Assembly (NCBI GenBank): GCA_025363635.1
Contig: JANYDL010000089.1
Location: 1 to 52,701, forward strand
Reading direction: 5' to 3'
Length of the DNA stretch: 52,701 nucleotides
DNA from: Actinomycetes bacterium
Lineage (GTDB): Bacteria; Actinomycetota; Actinomycetes; Nanopelagicales; Nanopelagicaceae
Below, piece after piece: positions 37,219 through 47,566 of the stretch (within the stretch, counting starts at the first letter, position 1; each line of letters begins with the position of its first letter). The translations under genes and the position numbers were made by a program. A model generated the notes under the pieces. That model had not been told where the DNA came from. It saw only the letters and a program-made list of their open reading frames with translations, and made no database searches.

Positions 37219-39141
37219 TCAAGAACCATCAAGAATCTCTCCTGTAAAAGCATCAAAACTGGGATCACGTTCACGTGAAAGGTGACTTACGACAATCGAT
37301 GCTGTCGACTCTCCTATTCCAGGTACGGCAGCGATCTCTTCGGCACTAGCTCTACGAATGGCAGCTACAGATCCAAATCTTTCCAAAAGGGCTGATCGTC
37401 TTACCTGTCCAAGATTGGGGATCTCATCGAGCAAAGAATCCAACATCAACTTAGAGCGGCGCGAACGATGAAAAGTGATTGCAAAACGATGGGCTTCATC
37501 TCGAATCCTTTGAAGCAAATAAAGTCCTTCACTTGTGCGGGGAAGGATTAAAGGGGTCCCATCACCAGGCAGCCAGACCTCCTCCATGCGTTTTGCTAAA
37601 CCACATAATGCAATGCCTGAGGAGCCAAGTTCCTCCAGCGCCCGTGCTGCTGCGCTTACTTGAGGAGCGCCCCCATCGACAACAATGAGTTGTGGCGGGT
37701 AAGAAAACTTTTTGGAGCGCCCCCCGGTTACTTGCACCTCATCCAAATCCACGGATTTCTCCTCCTGGAGGCGCTTTATTCTTCGTGCAATAACTTGATG
37801 AATCGCGCGAGTGTCATCCCAGGCGGTAGTGGTATCAATGATGAACCGCCGGTAATCGCTCTTCTTTGCTTTTCCATCTTCAAATACAACCATTGATGCG
37901 ACTACAGATGTACCTGAAATATTAGAAATATCAAAGCATTCAATTCGCAAGGGCGGATCTTTGAGGTCTAATGCTTTTTGAATCTCTTCTAACGCCTTTC
38001 CACTGAAAGCGGAGTCTGCAGATTTCTTATTGACATATTGAATCAAGGCATACCTAGCATTTCGAGTTACAGTTTCGAGAACCTCCACTTTCTCACCTCT
38101 GCGAGGAATCTTCAGCTCCACGTTCGAACCTCGTTTCTCGCTCAACCACGCTTCGACCGCGCTCTGCCCCTCGGGTAAAACATTAATGACTATCTCCTTT
38201 GGGATATCAGATGACGGACCGGCTCCATAGATGGTCGATAGAAGCGAGGTGACTTCGTCTTCGCCTTCTAACCCTTGTTTCGGATCTAAAAGCCATGAAC
38301 GTGATCCCTTGATAGCTCCACCTCTGATGATGAAGATCGACGCGGCCGCGTGCATACCATCGCGATAAATGGAAATGACATCAGCAGTAAAGGATTCAGG
38401 CAGAGTTGCTTCTGATGATTCTCGCGCTCTTTTCATAGAATCAATTTGATCGCGAATCTTGGCCGCTCTTTCATAATCTTCTTGCGCAGATGCCGTGACC
38501 ATCTCCTTTTCGAGGGTTGGGACGATGTCTCCGACTCCCGCACCCATAAATGAAATTAATCGTTCTGCGAGTAGGCGATGATCTTCTTGGCTGATCCAGT
38601 CCACGCATGGGGCAGCACACTTTCCAATGTCTCCCAAAAGGCACTGCCTTCTACTTTTTCGAGCTCTCTCAAAAGTCCCATCAGAGCAAGAACGAACAGG
38701 AAAGACCCTCAAGACTACATCAAATGTGTTGCGAAGAGCCCAGGTTTGAGTGAACGGCCCAAAGTAGATAATCCCTTGTCGTTTTTGTTGACGCGTAATG
38801 AATACTCTCGGAAATTGATCTCGCAGAGAGATCGCGAGATACGGATAAGACTTATCGTCGCGAAATTGCACATTAAAAGGCGGGTTAAATTGCTTTATCC
38901 ACGAAAATTCGAGTTGTAGCGCTTCAACTTCACTGTTAACGATTGTCCAATCAACTCGGACCGCTTCGTGAACCATTCGAAATGTGCGTTCCGGAAGATT
39001 GCCTTGAAAATAATTACTAAGCCTTGACTTAAGGCTTAGCGCCTTTCCTACATAGAGCACTCGATCATCAACGTCAAAGAACCGATATACCCCCGGTAAA
39101 GGCGGTACATCCTTAGGGCGATATGAAGCAGGATCGGCCAT
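37219..39141 (-). CDS. uvrC: UvrABC system protein C (excinuclease subunit)
   Basis: Makes both incisions in nucleotide excision repair. The 640-residue protein has the N-terminal GIY-YIG nuclease domain (LPGVYRFFDVDDRVLYVGKA, about 14-95), a cysteine-rich segment (CLLGDIGKCAAPC near 165), a UVR domain near 205-240 that contacts UvrB, the RNase H-like endonuclease domain (about 390-560, with FDISN and VVDGGAPQV), and a C-terminal helix-hairpin-helix pair. Layout and length are complete. It lies 11 bp after uvrA. Confidence 0.97.
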   Translation of the reverse strand: MADPASYRPKDVPPLPGVYRFFDVDDRVLYVGKALSLKSRLSNYFQGNLPERTFRMVHEAVRVDWTIVNSEVEALQLEFSWIKQFNPPFNVQFRDDKSYPYLAISLRDQFPRVFITRQQKRQGIIYFGPFTQTWALRNTFDVVLRVFPVRSCSDGTFERARKSRRQCLLGDIGKCAAPCVDWISQEDHRLLAERLISFMGAGVGDIVPTLEKEMVTASAQEDYERAAKIRDQIDSMKRARESSEATLPESFTADVISIYRDGMHAAASIFIIRGGAIKGSRSWLLDPKQGLEGEDEVTSLLSTIYGAGPSSDIPKEIVINVLPEGQSAVEAWLSEKRGSNVELKIPRRGEKVEVLETVTRNARYALIQYVNKKSADSAFSGKALEEIQKALDLKDPPLRIECFDISNISGTSVVASMVVFEDGKAKKSDYRRFIIDTTTAWDDTRAIHQVIARRIKRLQEEKSVDLDEVQVTGGRSKKFSYPPQLIVVDGGAPQVSAAARALEELGSSGIALCGLAKRMEEVWLPGDGTPLILPRTSEGLYLLQRIRDEAHRFAITFHRSRRSKLMLDSLLDEIPNLGQVRRSALLERFGSVAAIRRASAEEIAAVPGIGESTASIVVSHLSRERDPSFDAFTGEILDGS

Positions 39142-39152
39142 CGTCTCTCGGC

Positions 39153-42005
39153 TTACGCGCTCGCCCGATTGTGTTTCAGGATCTCCGCTAGGTAATGTCC
39201 TGTATAGCTGGCAGGATTCGCGGCGACCTGTTCGGGAGTGCCTTCTGCAACAACTTTTCCTCCTCTGAAGCCACCCTCTGGCCCCATGTCAATAACCCAA
39301 TCCGCGCACTTAATGACATCTAAATTGTGCTCAATAACAACTACCGTATTGCCTGTATTAACTAATCGATTGAGAACCCCCAGCAATTTATTGACATCTT
39401 CAAAGTGCAATCCAGTAGTGGGTTCATCGAGCACGTAGATTGTGCGTCCCGTAGAGCGTCTCTGCAATTCGGTCGATAATTTAACCCGTTGCGCCTCGCC
39501 ACCCGACAGAGTTGGTGCAGACTGTCCGAGTCGCACGTACCCTAAACCAACGTCACATAAAGTCTTTAAATAGCGATGTATCGCTGGAACCGCTTCAAAG
39601 AAATCTCTCGCTTCTTCAATCGGCATATTTAAAACTTGAGCAATGGTTTTGCTTTTGTAATGAACTTCTAGAGTCTCTCTGTTGTAACGAGCTCCATGAC
39701 AAACTTCGCAAGGAACATATACATCGGGTAAAAAATTCATTTCAATGGTTATTGTTCCGTCACCGGCGCAGTTTTCGCATCGTCCGCCTTTGACATTGAA
39801 CGAGAAACGGCCTTGCAAATATCCACGTACCTTGGCCTCGGTAGTCTCTGCAAAAAGTGCACGGATTTTGTCAAAGACACCTGTGTACGTCGCAGGGTTC
39901 GAGCGAGGCGTGCGACCGATCGGAGATTGATCCACATGAACCACTTTGTCGAGAAGTTCTACCCCAGTAACGCTGCGATGCCTACCTGGGACAAGACGGG
40001 CTCCATTGAGTTTGTTAGCTAGGGTCGTATAGAGAATGTCGTTGACTAAAGTAGATTTCCCTGAGCCACTGACGCCTGTTACCGCAACAAAAACACTCAG
40101 CGGAACCATCACATCCAAATCTTTTAGATTGTTCTCTCGTGCTCCCTTAATCGTCAAACGTCGCTTAGCATCTACTGGTCGCCTCAGTTCTGGAATAGCA
40201 ATGGTTCTTCTTCCCGAAAGATAGGCACCAGTAATTGAATCTTCGGAATCAATAAGATTTTGGTACGAACCAGAAACTACGACCTCGCCACCATGCTCGC
40301 CCGCACCGGGCCCAATATCTACAATCCAATCCGCTGCCCGAATCGTCTCTTCATCATGTTCTACAACAATGAGAGTGTTGCCTAAATCGCGCAATCTAGA
40401 GAGAGTTTCTATCAACCGGCGATTATCTCTTTGATGCAAACCGATACTCGGCTCGTCTAGAACATATAGGACGCCAACTAATCCCGAGCCGATCTGAGTG
40501 GCCAAACGGATTCTTTGCGCCTCTCCACCGGAAAGTGTCGCTGCGGGTCGATCCAAGGAAAGGTAGTCGAGGCCGACATTTAACAAGAATCCCAAACGGG
40601 CATGCACTTCTTTCATGATGCGTTCAGCGATTTTGCTTTCTCGTGCGTTGAGTTCAATCTTCTCCAGGAAAGTATTGCAATCCGCGATAGAGAGTTCGCA
40701 AATTTGCGCGATGCTTTTGCCGCCAATCGTGACAGCCAAAACTTCTGGCTTTAGGCGAGCACCTTTACATACGGGGCATGGAATTTCCCGCATATACGCC
40801 TCGTATTTGTCTCTACTGTAATCACTGTCCGTTTCTCCATGGCGACGATGAATGAAGGGTATAACTCCTTCAAAGCCTGTTGAATAATTACGCACTCTGC
40901 CATACCGATTCTTATACTTTACATGCACTTCATACTCAAACCCATTCAATATTGCCTCTTGCGCCTTGGCGGAAAGTTTCTTCCAAGGATTATCAAGTGA
41001 GAACTTTACTTCGGTCGAAAGTGCCTCTAGCAGGCGGAGGAAATACTCCGAAGTTTGCCCGATCGACCAGGGCGCAATCGCACCTTCATTAATGGAAATT
41101 GAATCGTCGGGAATAATAAGGTCGTAATCAACTTCTAATTTTGTGCCAATACCCGTGCAGGCCGGGCAGGCACCAAATGGAGAGTTGAATGAGAAAGATC
41201 GAGGCTCAAGTTCTTCAAATGATAGTTCGCAATCGTGACAGGCAAGATGTTCACTGAAAGTGCGCTCGTTTTCCGGTCCCTTGGAATCAACAAAATCCAA
41301 GACCACGATACCGGAAGCAAGCTTCAACGCAGTTTCAATCGAATCGGTAAGACGATTTTTAGAGTCAGCTTTCGCGCTAAGCCGATCTACCACAACTTCG
41401 ATAGTGTGTTTCTCTTGCTTTTTTAATTTTGGAGGCTCCGATAGTTGGATAACGTTTCCATCCACTCGCGCGCGAGAAAAACCTTGTGTCGCTAACTCCT
41501 GAAAAAGGTCAACAAATTCGCCTTTTCTTGCACGCACAATCGGAGCCAATACTTGAAACTTGGTTGACGCAGGCATCAATAAGATTTGGTCAACTATTTG
41601 TTGGGGTGACTGACGTGAAACTGATTTGCCACAATTTGGGCAGTGGGGCCGCCCCGCCCTCGCAAAAAGCAGGCGCAAATAATCGTAGAGTTCGGTGATG
41701 GTTCCAACAGTCGAACGAGGGTTTCGATTGGTTGATTTCTGATCAATGGATACGGCTGGGGATAAACCCTCTATAAAATCTACATCGGGTTTATCCATCT
41801 GACCCAAGAATTGCCGCGCATATGCAGAAAGGGATTCAACGTATCGACGCTGTCCCTCCGCGAAAATCGTATCGAAAGCAAGGCTGGATTTGCCTGAGCC
41901 CGACAATCCCGTAAAAACGACGAGCGAATTTCGGGGTAACTCGATGGAGACATTCTTGAGATTGTGCTCTCGTGCTCCTCGTACTATGAGATGGTCGGCG
42001 CTCAT
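39153..42005 (-). CDS. uvrA: UvrABC system protein A (excinuclease ATPase)
   Basis: Damage-recognition ATPase of nucleotide excision repair. The 950-residue protein has two ABC ATPase modules: first Walker [10 protein letters not shown] near 33 and signature [12 protein letters not shown] near 490, second Walker [10 protein letters not shown] near 645 and signature [12 protein letters not shown] near 830. Zinc-finger cysteine sets appear at [14 protein letters not shown] (about 253-283) and [14 protein letters not shown] (about 740-770). It abuts uvrB with no gap, so uvrB and uvrA are made together. Confidence 0.98.
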   Translation of the reverse strand: MSADHLIVRGAREHNLKNVSIELPRNSLVVFTGLSGSGKSSLAFDTIFAEGQRRYVESLSAYARQFLGQMDKPDVDFIEGLSPAVSIDQKSTNRNPRSTVGTITELYDYLRLLFARAGRPHCPNCGKSVSRQSPQQIVDQILLMPASTKFQVLAPIVRARKGEFVDLFQELATQGFSRARVDGNVIQLSEPPKLKKQEKHTIEVVVDRLSAKADSKNRLTDSIETALKLASGIVVLDFVDSKGPENERTFSEHLACHDCELSFEELEPRSFSFNSPFGACPACTGIGTKLEVDYDLIIPDDSISINEGAIAPWSIGQTSEYFLRLLEALSTEVKFSLDNPWKKLSAKAQEAILNGFEYEVHVKYKNRYGRVRNYSTGFEGVIPFIHRRHGETDSDYSRDKYEAYMREIPCPVCKGARLKPEVLAVTIGGKSIAQICELSIADCNTFLEKIELNARESKIAERIMKEVHARLGFLLNVGLDYLSLDRPAATLSGGEAQRIRLATQIGSGLVGVLYVLDEPSIGLHQRDNRRLIETLSRLRDLGNTLIVVEHDEETIRAADWIVDIGPGAGEHGGEVVVSGSYQNLIDSEDSITGAYLSGRRTIAIPELRRPVDAKRRLTIKGARENNLKDLDVMVPLSVFVAVTGVSGSGKSTLVNDILYTTLANKLNGARLVPGRHRSVTGVELLDKVVHVDQSPIGRTPRSNPATYTGVFDKIRALFAETTEAKVRGYLQGRFSFNVKGGRCENCAGDGTITIEMNFLPDVYVPCEVCHGARYNRETLEVHYKSKTIAQVLNMPIEEARDFFEAVPAIHRYLKTLCDVGLGYVRLGQSAPTLSGGEAQRVKLSTELQRRSTGRTIYVLDEPTTGLHFEDVNKLLGVLNRLVNTGNTVVVIEHNLDVIKCADWVIDMGPEGGFRGGKVVAEGTPEQVAANPASYTGHYLAEILKHNRASA

Positions 42006-44090
42006 CTATATTCCCGCAGTTTCCATGCCACGCAATTCTTTTTTCAAATCTCTAATCTCATCTCGTAATCTGGCGGCTAATTCAAAATGTAGATCACCCG
42101 CTGCGCTTCGCATTTGGTCGGTTAGAGACTCTATCAAGGCGAGCAACTCTTGGCGTGGTAATGAGGCTAGCGACTTTGTATGCAGCCCTATAGCGGGAGT
42201 ACGTGAGCGATTCCCGGCTCTCCCCGACGACGTCATAAGTTCTTGAGTGTCTTCGCTTTCGCGAGTAATGAGATCAGTGATATCAGCAATCTTCTTACGT
42301 AGCGGTTGAGGGTCTACTCCACGTTCAAGATTGTACGCAACCTGTTTTGCACGTCGACGGTTGGTTTCATCAATTGCCTTCGCCATGGATTTTGTCACAT
42401 TATCTGCATACATATGAACTTCACCGGAAACATTGCGAGCAGCGCGCCCAATCGTCTGGATGAGAGAAGTTGCTGAACGTAAAAATCCCTCCTTATCGGC
42501 ATCGAGGATGGCGACAAGAGATACCTCAGGCAGATCGAGTCCTTCTCGAAGAAGATTGATCCCCACAAGGACGTCATATTCTCCAGATCGCAACTCACGA
42601 AGAAGTTCTACCCTCCGAAGAGTGTCAACTTCTGAATGTAGGTAACGAACGCGAACGCCACGCTCCTGAAGATAGTCAGTTAAATCCTCCGACATTTTTT
42701 TAGTGAGCGTGGTGACCAACACGCGTTCATTCTTGGAAGATCTGATATTGATCTCATGGAGAAGATCATCGATCTGACCCTTGATAGGCTTAAGGACAAT
42801 CTTCGGGTCAATTAAACCCGTTGGACGAATTACTTGTTCGACCACATCTCCCTCTACTTTATTTAACTCATAGGGCCCGGGAGTTGCTGAGAGGAAAAGT
42901 TTCTGCCCGACACGTTCCAAAAATTCGTCCCAGCGCAAAGGCCTATTGTCCATCGCGCTAGGAAGTCGAAAGCCGTGATCCACCAAAGTCCGTTTTCGGG
43001 AGGCATCGCCCTCGAACATGGCACCGATTTGAGGGACTGTCACGTGAGATTCGTCGATGACGAGTAAGAAATCCTCGGGGAAGTAATCCAGAAGGCAATT
43101 GGGGCCAGAGCCTGCTACACGGCCATCTATGTGTCGAGAATAGTTTTCAATTCCAGAGCAGAAGCCCAGTTGTTGCATCATTTCAATGTCAAAAGTTGTA
43201 CGCATCCTTAGGCGCTGTGCCTCTAGCAACTTGCCTTGACGTTCAAATGTATCTAATTGGATGGCCAGTTCATCTTCAATTTCAGAGATGGCCCGCTTCA
43301 TTGTTTCCGGACCCGCGGCATAGTGAGTCGCTGGGAAGATATACATCTCTTTCTCATCCCGAACAATCTCGCCAGTCAAAGGATTGAGGGTCGTGATTCG
43401 CTCGATCTCATCGCCAAACATCTCAATTCGAAGGGCCAGTTCCTCATACATTGGGATGATCTCAATTGTGTCGCCACGTACCCTAAAGGTGCCGCGCTCA
43501 AAAGCAATGTCATTGCGCTTATATTGAATATCGACAAACTTTCGCAGCAAGATGTTTCTCTCGATTTCATCCCCAACGCGTAGCTTCACCATTCGGTCCA
43601 CATACTCTTGGGGAGTCCCCAAACCATAGATACAGGAAACGGTTGCGACTACTATCACGTCGCGACGTGTCAGAAGCGAATTTGTCGCAGAGTGCCGTAA
43701 TCGCTCAACCTCATCGTTGACGCTGGAATCCTTTTCAATAAAAGTATCCGTTTGGGGAACGTATGCCTCGGGTTGGTAATAGTCATAATAGGAAACAAAA
43801 TATTCAACGGCATTGTTAGGCATGAGTTCTTTAAACTCATTAGCTAGTTGCGCCGCCAGCGTTTTATTCGGGGCAATAACCAATGTGGGTCTTTGCAATT
43901 TCTCAATCAGCCAGGCAGTGGTAGCCGATTTTCCCGTTCCCGTCGCACCAAGAAGCACCACATCTTGCACGCCCGTGTTGAATCGACGGGCGATCTCTTC
44001 TATTGCCTCCGGTTGATCTCCCGCAGGAACATAGTCACTAATGACTTGAAAAGTCTCAACTCTCCGCTGAACTTCGGTAACTGGGCGCAC
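42006..44090 (-). CDS. uvrB: UvrABC system protein B (excinuclease helicase subunit)
   Basis: Receives DNA from UvrA, verifies damage and loads UvrC. The 694-residue superfamily 2 helicase-like protein has Walker A GATGTGKS at 48-55, the beta-hairpin [10 protein letters not shown] at 101-110, the DESH box near 345, helicase motif [15 protein letters not shown] near 535, and a C-terminal UVR domain (about 645-685) that pairs with UvrC. It starts 19 bp after coaE, so repair genes share the coaE promoter. Confidence 0.98.
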   Translation of the reverse strand: MRPVTEVQRRVETFQVISDYVPAGDQPEAIEEIARRFNTGVQDVVLLGATGTGKSATTAWLIEKLQRPTLVIAPNKTLAAQLANEFKELMPNNAVEYFVSYYDYYQPEAYVPQTDTFIEKDSSVNDEVERLRHSATNSLLTRRDVIVVATVSCIYGLGTPQEYVDRMVKLRVGDEIERNILLRKFVDIQYKRNDIAFERGTFRVRGDTIEIIPMYEELALRIEMFGDEIERITTLNPLTGEIVRDEKEMYIFPATHYAAGPETMKRAISEIEDELAIQLDTFERQGKLLEAQRLRMRTTFDIEMMQQLGFCSGIENYSRHIDGRVAGSGPNCLLDYFPEDFLLVIDESHVTVPQIGAMFEGDASRKRTLVDHGFRLPSAMDNRPLRWDEFLERVGQKLFLSATPGPYELNKVEGDVVEQVIRPTGLIDPKIVLKPIKGQIDDLLHEINIRSSKNERVLVTTLTKKMSEDLTDYLQERGVRVRYLHSEVDTLRRVELLRELRSGEYDVLVGINLLREGLDLPEVSLVAILDADKEGFLRSATSLIQTIGRAARNVSGEVHMYADNVTKSMAKAIDETNRRRAKQVAYNLERGVDPQPLRKKIADITDLITRESEDTQELMTSSGRAGNRSRTPAIGLHTKSLASLPRQELLALIESLTDQMRSAAGDLHFELAARLRDEIRDLKKELRGMETAGI

Positions 44091-44109
44091 TAGATAATTC
44101 TAGTCGCCG

Positions 44110-44712
44110 CTAGCGCTTCTCACTTTCCACTTTACGCTGCAACATTTCCCAAACGCCTTCAACTTGCCGTAATAAGTCATCTGGAGAGCCATCATTTTCG
44201 ATCACTAGGTCCACAAATTCGCGACGATCATCCGAAGTTGATTGAGCCGCAATTCGGGAAGTAATATCACGACGCGACATTCCACGGTCGGCGAGCCGAA
44301 GAGTTCTCGCTTCAATGCTGGACTCAACTGTTATCGCAAAGTCGAAACTACTCCGCGCACTCGTTTCGACCAAAAGTGGTATTTCGTAAATGAGTATCTG
44401 GTCATCTCTTAGTGATTCGACAATTTCCCCAAATGCCTGACGTACTCTTGGATGGACGATTTCTTCTAATAAGCGCTTTGCCTGAGAGTCGCGAAAGATC
44501 TTTTCGGCTAGTACTCGTCTGTCAATCTGCCCATCTTTCAATATCGAATCCCCAAATGTTGCGACCACTTCGTCGAACCCTTTGCTCCCCCGTTCGATCG
44601 CTGTTCTCGCCAAATCATCAGCGTCCACGACAAGAGCGCCGAGTTCAGAGAAATATTGCGCGGCTAAAGATTTACCAGACCCGATTCCACCAGTGAGAGC
44701 GACTATCAACAC
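44110..44712 (-). CDS. coaE: Dephospho-CoA kinase
   Basis: Last step of coenzyme A synthesis, phosphorylating the ribose 3'-OH of dephospho-CoA. The 200-residue P-loop kinase has GGIGSGKS at 8-15, VVDADDLAR near 29 with the catalytic Asp, IVHPRVRQ near 86 and the lid region around RGMSRRDITSRIAAQ near 143. It starts with GTG (GTG TTG ATA GTC), six bases after TACAGT and with no Shine-Dalgarno, pointing to a leaderless message. It leads the coaE-uvrB-uvrA-uvrC-rapZ-yvcK-whiA run and is separated from rpsA by a terminator. Confidence 0.94.
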   Translation of the reverse strand: MLIVALTGGIGSGKSLAAQYFSELGALVVDADDLARTAIERGSKGFDEVVATFGDSILKDGQIDRRVLAEKIFRDSQAKRLLEEIVHPRVRQAFGEIVESLRDDQILIYEIPLLVETSARSSFDFAITVESSIEARTLRLADRGMSRRDITSRIAAQSTSDDRREFVDLVIENDGSPDDLLRQVEGVWEMLQRKVESEKR

Positions 44713-44718
44713 GGTGCG

Positions 44719-44724
44719 ACTGTA
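44719..44724 (-). promoter_or_regulatory. coaE -10 hexamer (leaderless promoter)
   Basis: TACAGT, then CGCACC, then the GTG start of coaE. It lies 25 bp after the rpsA terminator, consistent with a new transcription unit. Confidence 0.5.
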
Positions 44725-44749
44725 ATACTTTCGAAGCGCAAATTCCCAG

Positions 44750-44788
44750 AAAAGAAGAAACCGACCCCGGGATATTTCCCAAGGCCGG
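44750..44788 (-). terminator. Intrinsic terminator of rpsA
   Basis: On the minus strand CCGGCCTTGGG (44788-44778) pairs with CCCGGGGTCGG (44771-44761), counting G-U pairs, as an 11-bp stem with loop AAATAT. It is followed by TTTCTTCTTTT at 44760-44750. It lies 20 bp after the rpsA stop and is the clearest rho-independent terminator of the window. Confidence 0.75.
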
Positions 44789-44807
44789 CCACGTTCTTCT
44801 GTGGAGG

Positions 44808-46166
44808 TTATTCGCTGACTTCAGTGACAACTTCCTCTGTCACCGCAGCTGCGTCTGCTGCCTGCGCTTCCGCCTTCTGCTTCTTGTGAGCGATGAAACG
44901 AGCTTGCGCTTCAGCGTACTGACGCTCCCACTCTTCACGTTGCGTTTCAAAACCTGGCTTCCACTCTTGTGATTCGGCATCAAAGCCTTCTGGATAGATG
45001 AAGTTGCCTTCTGCGTCGTATCGAGCAGCCATTCCATATTGGGTTGGGTCGAAAGCTTCGATTTCAACTTCATGACCTTCATTCGCCTGTTTTAATGAAA
45101 GAGAAATTCGGCGACGTTCAAGATCAATATCAATAATCTTTACGAAGAGTTCATCATCAACCTGTACTACCTGCTCTGGAATTTCCACATGGCGCTCGGC
45201 CAATTCAGAAATGTGCACTAGACCTTCAATTCCTTCGTGAACACGAATGAACGCTCCGAATGGAACCAATTTGGTGACCTGACCAGGAACTACTTGATTT
45301 ATGGTGTGCGTGCGAGCAAAGGCTTGCCATGGATCCTCTTGTGTGGCCTTGAGTGAGAGGGAGACGCGCTCTCTTTCAAAATCGACCTCAAGCACTTCAA
45401 CAGTAACTTCATCGCCAACTTCAACAACTTCACCCGGGTGATCAATATGCTTCCAAGACAATTCCGACACATGGACCAAGCCATCTACTCCGCCGAGATC
45501 CACGAAAGCACCAAAGTTCACTATTGAAGAGACGACGCCCGTTCGAACTTGGCCCTTCTGTAACTGGTTCAAGAATGTGGTGCGAGATTCCGATTGAGTT
45601 TGTTCTAGGTATGCACGGCGAGAAAGAACCACGTTATTGCGGTTCTTATCCAATTCAATGATGCGCGCTTCAACTTGCTTTCCGATATATGGAGTGAGAT
45701 CACGTACACGACGCATCTCAACAAGGGACGCGGGCAAGAAGCCTCGGAGGCCGATATCAACAATCAATCCGCCTTTAACGACTTCAATGACAGTTCCAGT
45801 GACGACTTCGTCACGCTCTTTCTTGCCTTCGATCTCTCCCCAAGCTCGCTCGTATTGCGCGCGCTTCTTGGAAAGAATCAGCCGACCTTCTTTATCCTCC
45901 TTCTGGAGAACAAGTGCCTCAATTTTTTCGCCAACTTTGACGATTTCGCTGGGATCCACATCATGGCGGATGGAAAGTTCTCGAGAAGGGATCACGCCTT
46001 CAGTTTTGTAACCGATATCCAAGAGGACTTCGTCTCGATCAACTTGCACAACGATGCCTTCTACGAGGTCTCCATCATTGAAATTTCGAATTGTTCCTTC
46101 AATTGCGGCCAGGAAATCGGCGGCGGTTCCAACGTCATTAACTGCGATTACTGGTGAGTTACTCAA
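44808..46166 (-). CDS. rpsA: 30S ribosomal protein S1, probable TTG start
   Basis: mRNA-binding ribosomal protein. From the TTG at 46166 the protein has 452 residues and starts LSNSPVIAVNDVG, like other actinobacterial S1 proteins. Four S1 OB-fold domains follow at about 30-105, 115-190, 205-275 and 290-360, with VSELSWKHIDHPGE and ISELAERHVEIPEQ as landmarks. An acidic, Ala/Glu-rich tail follows. A GGAG stands four bases before the TTG. A further in-frame start at 46238 would add 24 non-conserved residues and would lie upstream of the predicted transcription start, so it is rejected. A strong terminator follows the gene. Confidence 0.95.
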   Translation of the reverse strand: MSNSPVIAVNDVGTAADFLAAIEGTIRNFNDGDLVEGIVVQVDRDEVLLDIGYKTEGVIPSRELSIRHDVDPSEIVKVGEKIEALVLQKEDKEGRLILSKKRAQYERAWGEIEGKKERDEVVTGTVIEVVKGGLIVDIGLRGFLPASLVEMRRVRDLTPYIGKQVEARIIELDKNRNNVVLSRRAYLEQTQSESRTTFLNQLQKGQVRTGVVSSIVNFGAFVDLGGVDGLVHVSELSWKHIDHPGEVVEVGDEVTVEVLEVDFERERVSLSLKATQEDPWQAFARTHTINQVVPGQVTKLVPFGAFIRVHEGIEGLVHISELAERHVEIPEQVVQVDDELFVKIIDIDLERRRISLSLKQANEGHEVEIEAFDPTQYGMAARYDAEGNFIYPEGFDAESQEWKPGFETQREEWERQYAEAQARFIAHKKQKAEAQAADAAAVTEEVVTEVSE

Positions 46167-46208
46167 GATGCTCCGTAGGGATAGAAAGTAGTAGGAATAG
46201 GAAGGCCA

Positions 46209-46238
46209 AGGGTACGGTTCGCGCCTAACTTGGGTCAA
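46209..46238 (-). promoter_or_regulatory. Probable rpsA promoter
   Basis: A -35 TTGACC at 46238-46233 and a -10 TACCCT at 46214-46209 are 18 bp apart on the minus strand. The -35 hexamer is the same as in both rrn promoters. The start point would give a leader of about 35 nt containing the Shine-Dalgarno before TTG 46166. Confidence 0.5.
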
Positions 46239-46289
46239 TTCGTGACCGTGTTTGCTTGGGTGGGTAGTTCATACGCTCAGGTCACGGAC

Positions 46290-46295
46290 TAGAAT
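46290..46295 (+). promoter_or_regulatory. -10 hexamer of the MFS transporter gene
   Basis: TAGAAT with a nine-base gap to the ATG at 46305, so the message would have a leader of about two bases. No Shine-Dalgarno lies before the start. It faces away from the rpsA promoter in the same 138-bp gap. Confidence 0.45.
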
Positions 46296-46304
46296 CTCTT
46301 CCTT

Positions 46305-47552
46305 ATGTCCTTTTTAGCGAACTTCACACGCTACAGAGAGCTTCTTGCCATCCCGTTTGTGAAGACGATCATCATGACCACCTTTCCCGCACGCATTGCA
46401 TATGGAGCCTTGCCACTTACGATCTTTTTTAAGACCGTCCACGAAACCAATTCAATTCCTTTAGCGGGATTGGCTATCGGTGCAAATTCGCTGGCAAGCT
46501 CCATCACCTCTGCCGGGAGAGGTTCGATAATGGATAAGTACGGCAACAAGTGGCCTCTGCGGATTTTCGTACCTACTTATGTCACGATCTTGGTTCTTCT
46601 TAATTTTGCCCATTCTGCACCTTCCATACTTCTCATCTCATTTGTATTGGGAATCAGCGCGCCGCCCATCAATCTTTCCGTAAGGCCACTCTGGAAAACA
46701 TTGGTGCCCGCTCATCATTTACGTACCGCTTATGCATTGGATACCTCAGTGATGAGTACCGCTGGAGTCCTCGGCCCAATCCTGGCGACCTTTCTGGCAC
46801 TTTCAGCTCATCCAGGTAGCGCTTTGCTGACATGTGCAATTTTTATTGCCATCGGTGGAGGCTCACTCGCACTCACAAGAGTCTCACGGGATTGGGTTCC
46901 TGAAAAGAAACTTGAAGGTGAGCACGCAATTTGGCGACATCCCGCCATGCGACTACTCATGCTCGAAGGAGCTTTCATCGGATTTGGATGGGGTGCATTT
47001 AGCGTTGCAGTCCCCGCCTTTGCAACTCTCAGGGGCGTTCCGCATCATACTGCGTGGATTTTGGCCACCATGGGAATTGCAAATATCGTCGGCGGACTTG
47101 CAGGTGGATTAGTTGCGAGAAATAAATCGCCTTTGGCTCAATTTAGAAGTACCTACGCCATTTGGTTCGTCGTCACATTGCCACTTGCCTTCACCAATCC
47201 CGATTGGAGCATGGCTGTAGAGGGCGCTCTACTGGGACTCATCATTGGAGCAATTCAGGTTTTTTATTGGGAAGTTATGGAGGCCGTGCGTCCTGCAGGG
47301 AGCCCCACCGCTTCAATGGGTTGGCTCTGGACTATCGAAGGATCACTCAGCGCGTTTGGTTCCGCGCTCGGAGGATGGCTATCAAAAGCCGAATCGCCTC
47401 GTTGGTGTTTAGCAATTACTACTCTCTCAGTTGGATGCGGTCTTCTTGTTCTCACCATTGGACGTGCGCGATTGTCAGCCGCAAATCAAATCCCCAGCCC
47501 GGCGCAAGATCTCGAAGCCATGAAGGACAATTTTTCATCCGATGGCACGTAG
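46305..47552 (+). CDS. MFS transporter
   Basis: A 415-residue major facilitator superfamily protein with about 12 hydrophobic helices and a cytoplasmic loop near the middle (about 205-220, WVPEKKLEGEHAIWRHP). Motif A-like sequence GRGSIMDKYGNKWPLR lies between helices 2 and 3 (about 68-83). No substrate can be assigned; proton-coupled efflux is the most common role of such stand-alone genes. It is monocistronic, divergent from rpsA and convergent with polA, with only four bases between their stops. Confidence 0.85.
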   Translation: MSFLANFTRYRELLAIPFVKTIIMTTFPARIAYGALPLTIFFKTVHETNSIPLAGLAIGANSLASSITSAGRGSIMDKYGNKWPLRIFVPTYVTILVLLNFAHSAPSILLISFVLGISAPPINLSVRPLWKTLVPAHHLRTAYALDTSVMSTAGVLGPILATFLALSAHPGSALLTCAIFIAIGGGSLALTRVSRDWVPEKKLEGEHAIWRHPAMRLLMLEGAFIGFGWGAFSVAVPAFATLRGVPHHTAWILATMGIANIVGGLAGGLVARNKSPLAQFRSTYAIWFVVTLPLAFTNPDWSMAVEGALLGLIIGAIQVFYWEVMEAVRPAGSPTASMGWLWTIEGSLSAFGSALGGWLSKAESPRWCLAITTLSVGCGLLVLTIGRARLSAANQIPSPAQDLEAMKDNFSSDGT

Positions 47553-47566
47553 CGCACTAATGCGCT
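47551..47566. terminator. Hairpin across the MFS and polA stop codons
   Basis: AGCGCA and TGCGCT form a perfect 6-bp stem with loop CTAA. The left arm starts in the MFS stop codon and the polA stop (47557-47559) lies in the loop. It could slow transcription from both sides, but there is no T tract, so termination is uncertain. Confidence 0.35.

Noticed and set aside
46167-46238. Upstream start for rpsA at 46238
   Set aside because: The extra 24 residues are non-conserved and overlap the predicted promoter.
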